64,000 nucleotides of DNA from Microbacterium sp. Root61 (GCF_001427525.1 NZ_LMGU01000001.1:2725760-2789759), one strand, 5' to 3'. Shown: positions 25,052 to 33,629, numbered from the stretch's first letter. The notes: generated from the sequence alone by a model not told the origin. A program made the numbers and translations.

Positions 25052-26167
25052 TCAGTCCGGCTCGGGACCGCTGACCGTGATGGAAGCCGTACCGTCGGGT
25101 AGGACGGCGATCTTGCCGGTGACGATGAACGGGACGTCTTCGGAGACCTGGCGGACCGAGCCGTCGAACAGGGAGCGGATCTCCACCTCGATGTGCGCGA
25201 CGGCATCGGCGGCCGGGATGCGCCAGGCGGCTCCGTCGGGGACGATCGAGATCGCCGGCTGCGAGATGATCGACCAGGTCGGCGGCGAGACGATGCGGTC
25301 CTGCACGGGGAAGCCGAAGGGGCACGCCGTCGGCTGCAGCACCTCCTGCGTCGCGCATTCGTTGAGGAAGCCCTCGACGCGTTCGGTCACGACCGAGACG
25401 AACTGCTCGGTCGGCAGCGCCTGCAGTGACACGGGGACCGTCGTCAGCGGGCTGTCGGAGAGCACCGCGACGCCTTGCGTCGAGGCGAGCAGCGAGTCGA
25501 CCGTCACCGAGTACACCCCGGGGGAGAACACCAGCAGCGGCACCGCCGCCGCCGGGTCGGCGTCCACCCCGTCGGGCGAGACCTGGCGCTTGTCGATCTG
25601 GAACCCGTTGACGTCGAACGTCATCGAGCCGAGCACCGTCAGGTCCACGACGGCCAGGGGGCTCTTCGCGAACCGCCAGGTCGGGGCGACGCCCACCATG
25701 CCGTTCGGCTCCACCGCGAAGGTGGTCGTCCCCGGGTAGGAGCCGGCCTTGTACGCGACAGTCACGTGCGTGACGCCGTCGTCGACGCGTTCGGACACGA
25801 CCTTGATGTCGCTCAGCGGCGCGAGCGCGACCTGGCGCAGGAGTGCGTCGGACGCCGTGCTGGGCATGCCCGCCGACTCGAGCTCGGCGGAGTCGACCGA
25901 CACCCCTGGCAGGGCGAGCGCGTTGGCCGCCTGGCCGTCGGCCAGCATTCCGACATATCGCTCGACGAACGCCGAGGCGCTGTAGAACTCGCGGTACAGG
26001 GCCGCAGCGCCGGCGCCCAGCGCGGCGATCAGCAGGACGCCGACCACGGCGAGGATCGTCAGGTCGGAGGCGAGACGTCCGCGGCGGCGGGGCGGCTGAA
26101 CGGTCTCCGATGAGACCGGAGTCGCCGCTGCGCGACTCGGAACCGTGCCCACTGCGCCTTGGCTCAC
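25052..26167 (-). CDS. Membrane-anchored protein of unknown function
   Basis: A 371-residue protein with a Pro/Arg-rich cytoplasmic start, one transmembrane helix at about 34-57, and an extracytoplasmic region of about 310 residues. The first exported part (about 60-150) resembles a DUF4878-like alpha-beta fold (SASAFVERYVGMLADG), followed by beta-rich repeats. Two Cys about 12 residues apart (NECATQEVLQPTACPFG) could form a disulfide. The GTG at 26167 is chosen because TACACT lies six bases upstream; a longer frame opens at an ATG at 26254 but would begin inside the helicase promoter. It is divergent from the helicase gene. Confidence 0.65.
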   Translation of the reverse strand: MSQGAVGTVPSRAAATPVSSETVQPPRRRGRLASDLTILAVVGVLLIAALGAGAAALYREFYSASAFVERYVGMLADGQAANALALPGVSVDSAELESAGMPSTASDALLRQVALAPLSDIKVVSERVDDGVTHVTVAYKAGSYPGTTTFAVEPNGMVGVAPTWRFAKSPLAVVDLTVLGSMTFDVNGFQIDKRQVSPDGVDADPAAAVPLLVFSPGVYSVTVDSLLASTQGVAVLSDSPLTTVPVSLQALPTEQFVSVVTERVEGFLNECATQEVLQPTACPFGFPVQDRIVSPPTWSIISQPAISIVPDGAAWRIPAADAVAHIEVEIRSLFDGSVRQVSEDVPFIVTGKIAVLPDGTASITVSGPEPD

Positions 26168-26173
26168 CGTTCC

Positions 26174-26179
26174 AGTGTA
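26174..26179 (-). promoter_or_regulatory. -10 element TACACT of the membrane-anchored protein gene
   Basis: On the minus strand TACACT lies six bases before the GTG at 26167, the same leaderless spacing found at several genes here. Confidence 0.5.
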
Positions 26180-26248
26180 GGAAACCCCGCCCGAGAGACT
26201 CCCGAGTGCGTCATCCACCGTGATGTCCCGTCCGGCGCGCGCGCGAAC

Positions 26249-26254
26249 TAGCAT
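26249..26254 (+). promoter_or_regulatory. -10 element TAGCAT of the helicase gene
   Basis: TAGCAT lies six bases before the GTG at 26261 with no ribosome binding site; a leaderless transcript is likely. Confidence 0.5.
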
Positions 26255-26260
26255 GAATCA

Positions 26261-27625
26261 GTGATCACGCCGCCGCTCTCTGCCGAACAGGAGGCGCTGT
26301 TCCGACTCATCGAAGACACGCGGGAGCACGTCTTCGTTACCGGACGGGCGGGAACGGGCAAGTCGACGCTGCTGCAGCACCTCGCCTGGAACACGTCGAA
26401 GCAGATCGCGGTGTGCGCGCCGACCGGCGTCGCGGCGCTGAATGTCGAGGGTCAGACGATCCATTCGCTGTTCCGGCTCCCGATCGGGCTCATCGCCGGC
26501 GGCACGATCGATCAGTCGGACGCGACGCGCAAGATCCTCAATGCGATCGACACGCTCGTCATCGATGAGATCTCGATGGTCAACGCCGACCTGATGGACG
26601 GCATCGACCGTTCGCTGCGGCAGGCGCGCGGGCGCAAGTCCGAGCCCTTCGGCGGCGCGCAGATCGTCATGTTCGGCGACCCGTACCAGCTCGCCCCGGT
26701 GCCGCCGCGCGGCGACGAGCTGCGGTACATCAACGACCACTACCGCTCGTTCTGGTTCTTCGACGCGAAGGTGTGGGCCGGGGCCGCCGACGAGGACGGC
26801 CTGATCGATGTCGGCCGATACGGCGCCGACCTGCACATCCGCGAACTGATCGACATCCACCGTCAGGCCGATCCCGGGTTCAAGGCGATGCTCAACGCCG
26901 TGCGCTACGGCGCGGTGACGGCCGAGATCGCCGGGATGCTCAACGAGGCCGGGGCGCGGACACCGCCGCCGCCCGTGGACGGCGAGCACCCGATCATCAC
27001 GCTCGCGACGCGCAACGACATCGTCAACAACATCAACCGCCGACACCTGGCCGAGCTGGTCGGCCGGGAGCAGACCGCGAACGCCGAGATCAGCGGCGAC
27101 TTCGGGCGGGGGGATGCCTCGTACCCGGCCGACGCCGAGCTCAAGCTCAAGGTCGGGGCACAGGTGATGTTCCTGCGCAACGACACCGGCTCGTTCGGCG
27201 AACCGCCGCGCTGGGTGAACGGCACGATCGGCACGGTGACGCGCATCGCCGGCGACACGGTCCGGGTCGAGGTGGACGGCGAGACGCACGAGGTCGAGCC
27301 CGCCGTGTGGGAGAGGTACCGGTACGCCTACAACCCCGGCTCCAAGTCGCTGTCGCGCGAGATCGTGGCGGAGTTCACCCAGTTCCCGCTCCGCCTCGCC
27401 TGGGCCGTCACGATCCACAAGTCGCAGGGCAGGACGTACGACCGCGCGGTCGTCGATCTCGGCTCGGGTGCCTTCGCCCCGGGGCAGACGTACGTGGCGC
27501 TGTCGCGCCTGACCTCGCTGGACGGCCTGTACCTGTCGCGTCCGCTGCGACCCAGCGACATCCGTGTGGACCCCGACGTGCAGCGGTTCATGGCCGCCGT
27601 CCGCGCCGGCTCGATGCGCTCCTGA
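26261..27625 (+). CDS. Pif1/RecD2-like SF1B helicase
   Basis: A 454-residue ATP-dependent DNA helicase. Walker A is GRAGTGKST with Lys34, Walker B is DEIS at 102-105, motif III is FGDPYQLAPV at about 143, and the C-terminal 2A domain has motif VI as TIHKSQGRTYDRAVVDLG followed by QTYVALSR. A small beta-barrel insert at about 295-360 resembles the Pif1/RecD2 SH3-like element. The protein is shorter than RecD2 because it has no N-terminal helix-hairpin-helix region. It probably acts 5' to 3' in replication restart or repair. No neighbour suggests a specific partner. Confidence 0.85.
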   Translation: MITPPLSAEQEALFRLIEDTREHVFVTGRAGTGKSTLLQHLAWNTSKQIAVCAPTGVAALNVEGQTIHSLFRLPIGLIAGGTIDQSDATRKILNAIDTLVIDEISMVNADLMDGIDRSLRQARGRKSEPFGGAQIVMFGDPYQLAPVPPRGDELRYINDHYRSFWFFDAKVWAGAADEDGLIDVGRYGADLHIRELIDIHRQADPGFKAMLNAVRYGAVTAEIAGMLNEAGARTPPPPVDGEHPIITLATRNDIVNNINRRHLAELVGREQTANAEISGDFGRGDASYPADAELKLKVGAQVMFLRNDTGSFGEPPRWVNGTIGTVTRIAGDTVRVEVDGETHEVEPAVWERYRYAYNPGSKSLSREIVAEFTQFPLRLAWAVTIHKSQGRTYDRAVVDLGSGAFAPGQTYVALSRLTSLDGLYLSRPLRPSDIRVDPDVQRFMAAVRAGSMRS

Positions 27626-27647
27626 TCCGGGCGCCGCACGGGGGCGA

Positions 27648-27693
27648 CGACGACGCCGCGAGCCCCTCGGCGGAGGGAGTCGCGGCGTCGTCG
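27648..27693. terminator. Bidirectional terminator between helicase and heme oxygenase genes
   Basis: Perfect 14-base arms (27648-27661 and 27680-27693) separated by 18 bases that can form a further small stem, located between two convergent stop codons. Confidence 0.8.
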
Positions 27694-27703
27694 TTGGTGA
27701 GAC

Positions 27704-28357
27704 TCAGGCGACCTGGGCAGCTTTCGCGGCAGCGAGGTCGGTGAACAGGTCGGTGTTGAACTGGTACGCCACGAGGACCTCGTCGATGACGCGCTCCTGC
27801 TCCGCGGCATCCCACGGCGCAGCGTCGAGCTGCTCGCGGTAGACCTCCTTGAACGCCTTCGGGTCGGCGATGTCGCCGAAGATGTAGAACCCGATCCCGT
27901 TGGTCTCGAAGCCGAACTGGCGCGCCATCAGGCGTCCGATGAACAGGCCACCGGACAGGTCGCCGAGGTAGCGCGTGTAGTGGTGCGCGACGAAGCCGCC
28001 CGCCCATGTCGCGCCGACGGCGTTGATGCGGTCGACGTAGCGCTGCGTGGTCGGCAGCGGCGTGATGCTCTCGCGCCAGTCGGGTCCGATGAGGAACTCG
28101 AGGTCGGCTTCGAGCGCAGGCAGCCGGGTCAGCTTGTCGCTGATGAACGGCGATGCCACGGGGTCCAGTCGCATCCGCTCGGCGGCCGCTTCCAGCGCCT
28201 CGTAGATGAACCAGTGCTGGACCACGAGCGCGACGTAGTCGTCGCGGGTGCCCTTGCCCTGCATCAGGTCTGCCATGAATCCGGAGTGCTCGCTGCCGGA
28301 GTGCGCGCCGCTGGAGCGCTCGCGGAGCGCTGCGGAGAAGGAGATCGGGTCGGCCAT
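27704..28357 (-). CDS. hmuO: Heme oxygenase (biliverdin-producing)
   Basis: A 217-residue enzyme that opens heme to release iron, CO and biliverdin. The proximal His is His19 in GAHSGSEHSGF, matching the AHEKAEH motif of corynebacterial HmuO, and the distal helix is YTRYLGDLSGG with the conserved Gly and Asp. Length is normal. ATG 28357 is preferred to the ATG three codons upstream because TAGTAT lies seven bases before it; both encode the same domain. A DtxR-type iron box at 28374-28392 overlaps the promoter, so expression should rise when iron is scarce. The DUF2470 gene lies 42 bases upstream. Confidence 0.93.
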   Translation of the reverse strand: MADPISFSAALRERSSGAHSGSEHSGFMADLMQGKGTRDDYVALVVQHWFIYEALEAAAERMRLDPVASPFISDKLTRLPALEADLEFLIGPDWRESITPLPTTQRYVDRINAVGATWAGGFVAHHYTRYLGDLSGGLFIGRLMARQFGFETNGIGFYIFGDIADPKAFKEVYREQLDAAPWDAAEQERVIDEVLVAYQFNTDLFTDLAAAKAAQVA

Positions 28358-28365
28358 AACCTTCA

Positions 28366-28371
28366 TACTAG
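28366..28371 (-). promoter_or_regulatory. -10 element TAGTAT of the heme oxygenase gene
   Basis: On the minus strand TAGTAT lies seven bases before ATG 28357 and directly beside the iron box, consistent with repression by a DtxR/IdeR protein. Confidence 0.5.
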
Positions 28372-28373
28372 CT

Positions 28374-28392
28374 CAAGGTAAGGCCTGCCTAA
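28374..28392 (-). promoter_or_regulatory. DtxR/IdeR iron box upstream of the heme oxygenase gene
   Basis: TTAGGCAGGCCTTACCTTG on the minus strand matches 13 of 19 positions of the DtxR/IdeR consensus, including TTAGG, GCCT and ACCT. It fills the gap between the DUF2470 and heme oxygenase genes. In corynebacteria the heme oxygenase gene is a known DtxR target, which supports the reading. Confidence 0.75.
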
Positions 28393-28399
28393 GTACCTG

Positions 28400-28711
28400 T
28401 TACTCGTGCGGGCGGGGCTCGACGCCGAGTCGGCGGCAGGATTCGTCGTACAGCGCGACGATCTCGCGGCGCACTTCGCGGCGCTCGGTGATCGCGCCAC
28501 CTGGCCACGGGACGCGCACCGGCAGGGTCGAGCCGTCGGCCAGCTCGGCCACCCACTCGCCGCCGTCGCCGTCGAAGGCGGTCATCGACGCCGCGACGAT
28601 TTCCGCATCGGTCGTGAACGCGCGTGCGATCAGCAGGCTGTCCTCGGGGTGGTCGTTGTTCATGTGCCCGAGCACTCCGGCACGTGCGGCATCGTCGAAG
28701 AGGTGAGTCAT
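28400..28711 (-). CDS. DUF2470-domain protein, heme-related
   Basis: A 103-residue protein with the DUF2470 pattern: GHMNNDHPEDSLLIARAF near the start, then MTAFDGDGGEWVAEL and PGGAITERREVRREIVALY. The domain is found at the C-terminus of HugZ-type heme-utilisation proteins and alone next to heme oxygenase genes in actinobacteria; a role in heme handling or delivery is inferred. It precedes the heme oxygenase gene on the same strand but the iron box lies between them, so the latter can be driven separately. TAGGCT lies six bases before its ATG. Confidence 0.82.
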   Translation of the reverse strand: MTHLFDDAARAGVLGHMNNDHPEDSLLIARAFTTDAEIVAASMTAFDGDGGEWVAELADGSTLPVRVPWPGGAITERREVRREIVALYDESCRRLGVEPRPHE

Positions 28712-28717
28712 TCCTCC

Positions 28718-28723
28718 AGCCTA
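28718..28723 (-). promoter_or_regulatory. -10 element TAGGCT of the DUF2470 gene
   Basis: TAGGCT on the minus strand lies six bases before ATG 28711. GGAGGA fills those six bases and touches the ATG, too close to act as a normal ribosome binding site, which favours a leaderless start. Confidence 0.45.
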
Positions 28724-28791
28724 GGGACGTCGCGTCGCAGCGGGCGCGCCGGGTGTGTTTGAATGCATTGCACAATCATCGGGGGGTGAGC

Positions 28792-30090
28792 ATGCGGGCC
28801 CGACCCAGACGACACCGCGCCATCGCGGCACTTTCTGGTGCCTTGATACTGGCTCTCGCCCTCACCGCGTGCGGTCCGACCGGCGAGATCGCGATCGACG
28901 TTCCCACTCAGGTGGACCAAGCGCTGCCCGAGGAGACCGTGCAGCAGCTGCAGGATGCCGTGACCTCCGCGATGACGGCGGCCGGGGCATCCGGTGCCGT
29001 CGTCGGCGTGTGGGCTCCCTGGAGCGGCACGTGGGTCACCGGCCTCGGCACGCAATCGGTCGGAGGATCGACCGAGGTCGCCGCGAACTCCGAGTTCCGC
29101 GTCGCCCGCGTCACCCGTTCGATGACGTGCGATGTCCTGTACGCCGTCGCCGCGCAGGGCACGGTGAAGCTGAACGACCCCGTCACGACGTGGGTGTCCG
29201 GTGTCCCCGACCTCAGCGACGTCACCCTCGACGACCTGTGCGACGGCACCTCCGGCATCGGCTCGTACGGCAGTCAGCTCACCGGCATGTGGTTGACCAA
29301 CCCCACGCGCGTGTGGAACCCCCGCGAGCTCGCCAGCTACGGACTCGGCCAGCCCCGCACCGGCACTCCCGGCGACGCCTGGAGGGATTCGGATGCCGGC
29401 TACGTGCTGCTCGGACTCGCCCTGGAGCGCGCGACGGGACAGAGCGCCGCGCAGCTGCTGCAGCAGTACGTGTTCGGCCCGCTGGATCTGAGCTCGATGG
29501 CCCTCCCCGGAGAGAAGGCCGCCAAGCCGGCCGGCCGCGCACCGGCGAAGCGTCCGGCGCTCGACGGCTACCAGTCGATGCCCGGCGAGGGCGGCGCGTT
29601 GAACTGCGTCGAACCGCTGAATCTGACCACCCTCTCCGCCAGCGTCGGGTACACCGACTCCGGCGTGGTTTCCGACATCACCGACCTCGGCCGGTATGCG
29701 CAGGCGCTCGCCGCCGGGACGCTCATGCCGAAGGACACCAAGCGGTTCGCGAATCCGCTGCCCGCGTATGAGGGTGCCCCGTCGTGGCTCACGACCACGG
29801 GCGGTGCCGTGCAGGCAGGCTCCCTGATCGGTCAGTACGGGTCGATCCCCGGCTACCTCACCGCCACGTTCGCCGACCCGAAGACGGGACTCACCGTCGC
29901 CGTCGTGCTGAACAACTCCGCTATCGGGGCGGATGTCGCCGCCTACCTCGCGTGGGAGCTCGCCGCCATCGCGTCCAAGGCGCCGGCGGCGTCGGGCCAG
30001 ACCGCCCCCGAAGCCGGACTGCCGTGGACCGCCGCGCAGCAGCACGACCTGATCGCCGGACGCGCGATCTGTGCTGCACCCGCTCCCTGA
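28792..30090 (+). CDS. Serine-hydrolase-like lipoprotein lacking catalytic residues
   Basis: A 432-residue lipoprotein with signal peptide and lipobox LTAC (lipidated Cys27), carrying a class C beta-lactamase/DD-peptidase-like fold. Each of the three active-site motifs is degenerate: the Ser-x-x-Lys site after FRVA reads Arg106-Val-Thr-Arg109, the Tyr-x-Asn site before AGYVLLG reads Asp199-Ser-Asp201, and the His/Lys-Thr-Gly site reads Gln348-Tyr-Gly350. The fold around them is well kept (AGYVLLGLALERATG, IPGYLTATFADP). It is therefore probably a non-catalytic binding protein at the outer face of the membrane. A GTG two codons upstream is an alternative start; GGGGGTGAG precedes the ATG. Confidence 0.8.
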   Translation: MRARPRRHRAIAALSGALILALALTACGPTGEIAIDVPTQVDQALPEETVQQLQDAVTSAMTAAGASGAVVGVWAPWSGTWVTGLGTQSVGGSTEVAANSEFRVARVTRSMTCDVLYAVAAQGTVKLNDPVTTWVSGVPDLSDVTLDDLCDGTSGIGSYGSQLTGMWLTNPTRVWNPRELASYGLGQPRTGTPGDAWRDSDAGYVLLGLALERATGQSAAQLLQQYVFGPLDLSSMALPGEKAAKPAGRAPAKRPALDGYQSMPGEGGALNCVEPLNLTTLSASVGYTDSGVVSDITDLGRYAQALAAGTLMPKDTKRFANPLPAYEGAPSWLTTTGGAVQAGSLIGQYGSIPGYLTATFADPKTGLTVAVVLNNSAIGADVAAYLAWELAAIASKAPAASGQTAPEAGLPWTAAQQHDLIAGRAICAAPAP

Positions 30091-30120
30091 GTGCCGTGAG
30101 CGGCTGATCGCCGTGCTGCG

Positions 30121-30996
30121 GTGACGACTCGTTCGGGGACGACCCCCGCCATCGTGCTCGTCGTGGTGGGACTCGCGTGCCAGGAGGTCGGGGCATCCCT
30201 CGCCGTTCTGCTGTTCCCGTACCTCGGGCCGCTCGGCATGGTCATGCTGCGCCTGGTCTTCTCGGCCGTCATCCTGCTGCTGATCGCGCGGCCGAAGCTG
30301 CGCGGGCACACCGCTGCCGGATGGCGCGCGGTCGTGCTGTTCGGCGCGGTCCTGTTCGCGATGAACTCGCTGTTCTACCTGGCCCTGGAGCGGCTGCCGC
30401 TCGGCGTCACCGTGACGATCGAGGTGCTCGGTCCGCTGGTGCTGTCCATCGTCGCGAGTCGGCGCGCATCGGCCTGGCTTTGGGCGCTGCTCGCGTTCGC
30501 CGGAGTGCTCGCCCTCGGTGGCGGCGGCTGGGAGAACCTCGATGTGCTCGGAGTGCTGTTCGCCCTCGGCGCGGCGGCGAGCTGGGCGTTCTACATCCTG
30601 GCCGCCGCCCGCGTCGGTCGGGAGTTCCCCAAGCTCGACGGGCTCGCGCTCGCGATGGTCGCCGGCGCTGTGCTCTCGCTCCCGTTGGGCATCCTGGACG
30701 CCGGTGAATCGCTGCTCCGGCTGGACCTGCTGGCGCTCGGCGCGGCGGTCGCGGTGCTGTCCTCGACGGTCCCGTACGCGCTCGAGCTCATCGCCCTGCG
30801 GCGCCTGCCCGCCGCGGTGTTCGCCATCCTGATGGCCATCTCCCCCGCGACGGCGGCGCTCGCCGGCTTCCTCCTGCTCGGCCAGCACCTGACCTGGATC
30901 GAACTGGTCGGCATCGCGCTGGTCATCGCGGCGAGCATCGGCGCCGTACGGGCGTCCGGCCGGGCCGCACGGGAGACCGCCGAACCGCTCGGCTGA
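30121..30996 (+). CDS. EamA-family exporter (RhtA-like)
   Basis: A 291-residue drug/metabolite-superfamily transporter with about ten membrane helices in two EamA repeats (about 10-135 and 145-280). The first repeat has FYLALERLPLGVTVTIEVLGPL, which resembles the RhtA threonine/homoserine exporter branch; amino acid export is therefore the best guess. GTG at 30121 follows the lipoprotein gene by 30 bases. The substrate is not provable from sequence. Confidence 0.8.
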   Translation: MTTRSGTTPAIVLVVVGLACQEVGASLAVLLFPYLGPLGMVMLRLVFSAVILLLIARPKLRGHTAAGWRAVVLFGAVLFAMNSLFYLALERLPLGVTVTIEVLGPLVLSIVASRRASAWLWALLAFAGVLALGGGGWENLDVLGVLFALGAAASWAFYILAAARVGREFPKLDGLALAMVAGAVLSLPLGILDAGESLLRLDLLALGAAVAVLSSTVPYALELIALRRLPAAVFAILMAISPATAALAGFLLLGQHLTWIELVGIALVIAASIGAVRASGRAARETAEPLG

Positions 30997-31060
30997 AAGG
31001 CGCCACCCAGGTTGCGCCGAGCGAGCAGACGTAGGCTGGATGTGCCGAAAGGAGACCCTT

Positions 31061-32773
31061 GTGAACCACGAGATCGACCGGTCAGACGAGCGTCCCTGGC
31101 TTTCGGCGTACGCCGAGGGCGTGCCCGCCGACATCGACGACGTGACCGAGACCCTGGTCGACATGCTCGACGCGTCGGTGAAGAAGTTCCACTCGCACGT
31201 CGCGCTCGAGTTCTTCGGCTCCGAGACGCGGTATCGCGACCTCGGCGATCGGGTCGCCCGCGCCGCGGAGGGACTGCGCCGACTCGGCGTCTCGCATGGT
31301 GACCGCGTCGCGCTGGTCCTGCCGAACTGCCCGCAGCACGTCATCGCGTTCTACGCGGTGCTCCGGCTCGGCGCCATCGTCGTCGAGCACAACCCGCTGT
31401 ACACGGCGCGCGAGCTTCGGCACCAGTTCGAGGATCACGGTGCGAAGGTCGCGATCGTGTGGGACAAGACCGCCGACGTCGTGGCCGACTTCCCGCAGGA
31501 CGTGCGGCCGGCGAAGATCGTGTCGGTCGACCTCACCGAGGCGATGCCCTTCGTGACGCGCGTCGCGCTGCGCCTGCCGGTCTCGCGCGCCCGTTCGTCC
31601 CGACAGGCGCTGACGACGCGGCCGAAGGCGAAGGGGCTGGTCTCCTGGGACACCGTGGTCTCTGCGAAGCGGATCTCGAAGCGGATGCCGCGGCCAAGGC
31701 TGGATGACATCGCGCTGCTGCAGTACACCAGCGGCACCACGGGGCATCCGAAGGGCGCCATCCTCACCCACCGCAACCTGCGTGCGAACGCCGCACAGGG
31801 GCGTGCCTGGGTGCCGGGGCTGCGCGAGGGCGAGGAAGTCTTCTACGGCGTGCTCCCGCTGTTCCACGCGTACGGGATGACGCTGTGCCTGACCTTCGCG
31901 ATGAGCATCGGTGCGCGGCTCGTGCTGTTCCCGAAGTTCGATCTCGAGCTGGTCCTCAAGGCCGCGCGCACGTCTCCGCCCACGTTCCTGCCCGCGGTGC
32001 CGCCGATCTACGACGCCCTCGCCCGGGCCTCGACCCGCAAAGACGTCGACCTCACCAGCATCCGCTTCGCCATCTCCGGCGCGATGAGTCTGCCCGTGCA
32101 GACGGTCACGCGCTGGGAGGAGGCCACCGGAGGACTGCTCGTCGAGGGCTACGGGATGACCGAGACCTCACCTGTCGCGCTCGGCAACCCGATCGGTCAC
32201 TCGCGGCGGCCGGGCACCGTCGGCGTGCCGTTCCCGAGCACGCGGATCCGCGTCGTGACGGTCGATGACCCCACGGTCGAGGTGGCGCAGGGTGAACCCG
32301 GCGAGCTGCTCATCCAGGGGCCGCAGGTCTTCCAGGGGTACTGGGGGCGTCCGGACGAGACCCGCGCCGTGCTGCTCCCGGGCGGCTGGCTGCGCACCGG
32401 CGACATCGTCACCGAGTCGCACGACGGTTTCGTCACGGTCGTCGACCGCATCAAGGAGCTCATCATCACCGGCGGCTTCAACGTCAGTCCGTCCGAGGTC
32501 GAGGACGTCCTCATGACGCACCCGGACGTCGTGGAGGCGGCGGTCGTCGGGCTGCCGCGGGCCTCCGGCGGCGAGGACGTCACGGCGGCCGTCGTGCTCA
32601 AGTCGGGCTCCGCCTTCGACGCCGAGGCGCTGCGGGACTTCTGCCGCACGCGCCTGACGGCGTACAAGGTGCCCAAGCGCGTCGTGCAGCTGGACGAGCT
32701 GCCACGTTCCCTGGTCGGCAAGGTGCAGCGCCGCATGGTGCGCGACGAGCTCGTGGCGGCGCCTCCGTCGTAG
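31061..32773 (+). CDS. Long-chain acyl-CoA synthetase (AMP-forming)
   Basis: A 570-residue ANL-superfamily ligase that activates a carboxylic acid through an acyl-adenylate. The phosphate loop is YTSGTTGHPKG at 222-232, the core motif GYGMTETSP lies at about 363-371, the hinge DRIKELIITGGFNVSP near 466, and the catalytic C-terminal Lys is Lys554 in VGKVQRR. Sequence around the active site fits the FadD long-chain type. GTG 31061 has GAAAGGAG upstream at a good distance. It stands apart from the catabolic island further right but could supply it. Confidence 0.88.
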   Translation: MNHEIDRSDERPWLSAYAEGVPADIDDVTETLVDMLDASVKKFHSHVALEFFGSETRYRDLGDRVARAAEGLRRLGVSHGDRVALVLPNCPQHVIAFYAVLRLGAIVVEHNPLYTARELRHQFEDHGAKVAIVWDKTADVVADFPQDVRPAKIVSVDLTEAMPFVTRVALRLPVSRARSSRQALTTRPKAKGLVSWDTVVSAKRISKRMPRPRLDDIALLQYTSGTTGHPKGAILTHRNLRANAAQGRAWVPGLREGEEVFYGVLPLFHAYGMTLCLTFAMSIGARLVLFPKFDLELVLKAARTSPPTFLPAVPPIYDALARASTRKDVDLTSIRFAISGAMSLPVQTVTRWEEATGGLLVEGYGMTETSPVALGNPIGHSRRPGTVGVPFPSTRIRVVTVDDPTVEVAQGEPGELLIQGPQVFQGYWGRPDETRAVLLPGGWLRTGDIVTESHDGFVTVVDRIKELIITGGFNVSPSEVEDVLMTHPDVVEAAVVGLPRASGGEDVTAAVVLKSGSAFDAEALRDFCRTRLTAYKVPKRVVQLDELPRSLVGKVQRRMVRDELVAAPPS

Positions 32774-32810
32774 AGTGAAAGCGATATCGTGCGTCGGCAG
32801 GAGGTAGCGC

Positions 32811-33428
32811 GTGACGGAAGACCCCCGGCTCGAGGCCGCGCGGTACCTGGTCGAGCGCCTCGCCCGTGAGAACCCCGGTGATGAGCCGGAGTCGGATGCC
32901 GCGCCCGATGCGGAGACCGCTCCGGAGCCCCCGGCATCCGCTCCTCCCCGACATCTCGTCGCGACGGATCGGTCCGCGTACATCGAGACCTCGATCCAGC
33001 AGGCGATCCGGCGCGGGGAGTTCGACGACCTGCCGGGCGCGGGCAAGCCGCTGCCCGATCTGGGCGACCATCACGATCCCGACTGGTGGATCCGCCGCAA
33101 GATCCAGACCGAGCAGCTCACCGGACTCGGTCCGCCGGCGCTGACGCTCCGTGTGGAAGCCGCGGAGCTGCCGGATCGACTCGACGAGATGAGTCGCGAG
33201 GAGGAGGTCCGGCAGTGCATCGAGGACTTCAACAAGCGCGTCATCCAGGCGCGTATGCAGTTGCAGGGCGGCCCGCCGGTCGTGACGCCGACGCGGGCCG
33301 TCGAGGCGGAGGTCATCGCCTGGCGCGAGCGGCGCACCGCGCGGGCCGCAGCCGAGGAGCGCGACCGACTCGAGGCGGAGCAGGAGCACACCCGCACGCG
33401 ACGGTGGTGGCGGCGCACGGCACCGTGA
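32811..33428 (+). CDS. DUF1992 (DnaJ-homologue C28-like) protein
   Basis: A 205-residue protein with the DUF1992 core SIQQAIRRGEFDDLPGAGKPLP at about 62-83, where the conserved Asp-Leu-Pro-Gly-x-Gly-Lys-Pro is intact, preceded by an acidic linker and followed by a Glu/Arg-rich helix ending RRWWRRTAP. The function of the family is unknown. AGGAGG precedes the GTG. It is the last gene before the catabolic island. Confidence 0.8.
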   Translation: MTEDPRLEAARYLVERLARENPGDEPESDAAPDAETAPEPPASAPPRHLVATDRSAYIETSIQQAIRRGEFDDLPGAGKPLPDLGDHHDPDWWIRRKIQTEQLTGLGPPALTLRVEAAELPDRLDEMSREEEVRQCIEDFNKRVIQARMQLQGGPPVVTPTRAVEAEVIAWRERRTARAAAEERDRLEAEQEHTRTRRWWRRTAP

Positions 33429-33501
33429 CTTTGCGTGCTGGCGCGGCACAGTCCGGCCCCTGGCCACGCACCTCAGCCTGACAGGAGTGCGGCGCCCACC
33501 T

Positions 33502-33581
33502 GGCACATCGTGCCTATCGTTCGGTTAGCCAGATCGACTGCGTTTTCCATTGACGGGCATATCCCGCCTGGCGTGCAATGG
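33502..33581 (+). promoter_or_regulatory. Inverted repeats upstream of the first binding-protein gene
   Basis: GGCAC-ATC-GTGCC at 33502-33514 and a wider pair CCATTG (33548-33553)/CAATGG (33576-33581) enclosing CGGG/CCCG lie in the 201-base gap before the binding-protein gene. A CTATCG lies at 33515-33520. They are candidate regulator sites; the regulator is not known. Confidence 0.35.
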
Positions 33582-33629
33582 CGATGCTCGTGCACGACGA
33601 AGTGTTCCCGCAATCAGGAGGTTCTTTTC

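Noticed and set aside
28708..31344. An 878-codon minus-strand frame opposite the lipoprotein and EamA genes
   Set aside because: Low-complexity Arg/Gln/Glu translation, covering genes with clear motifs on the other strand.
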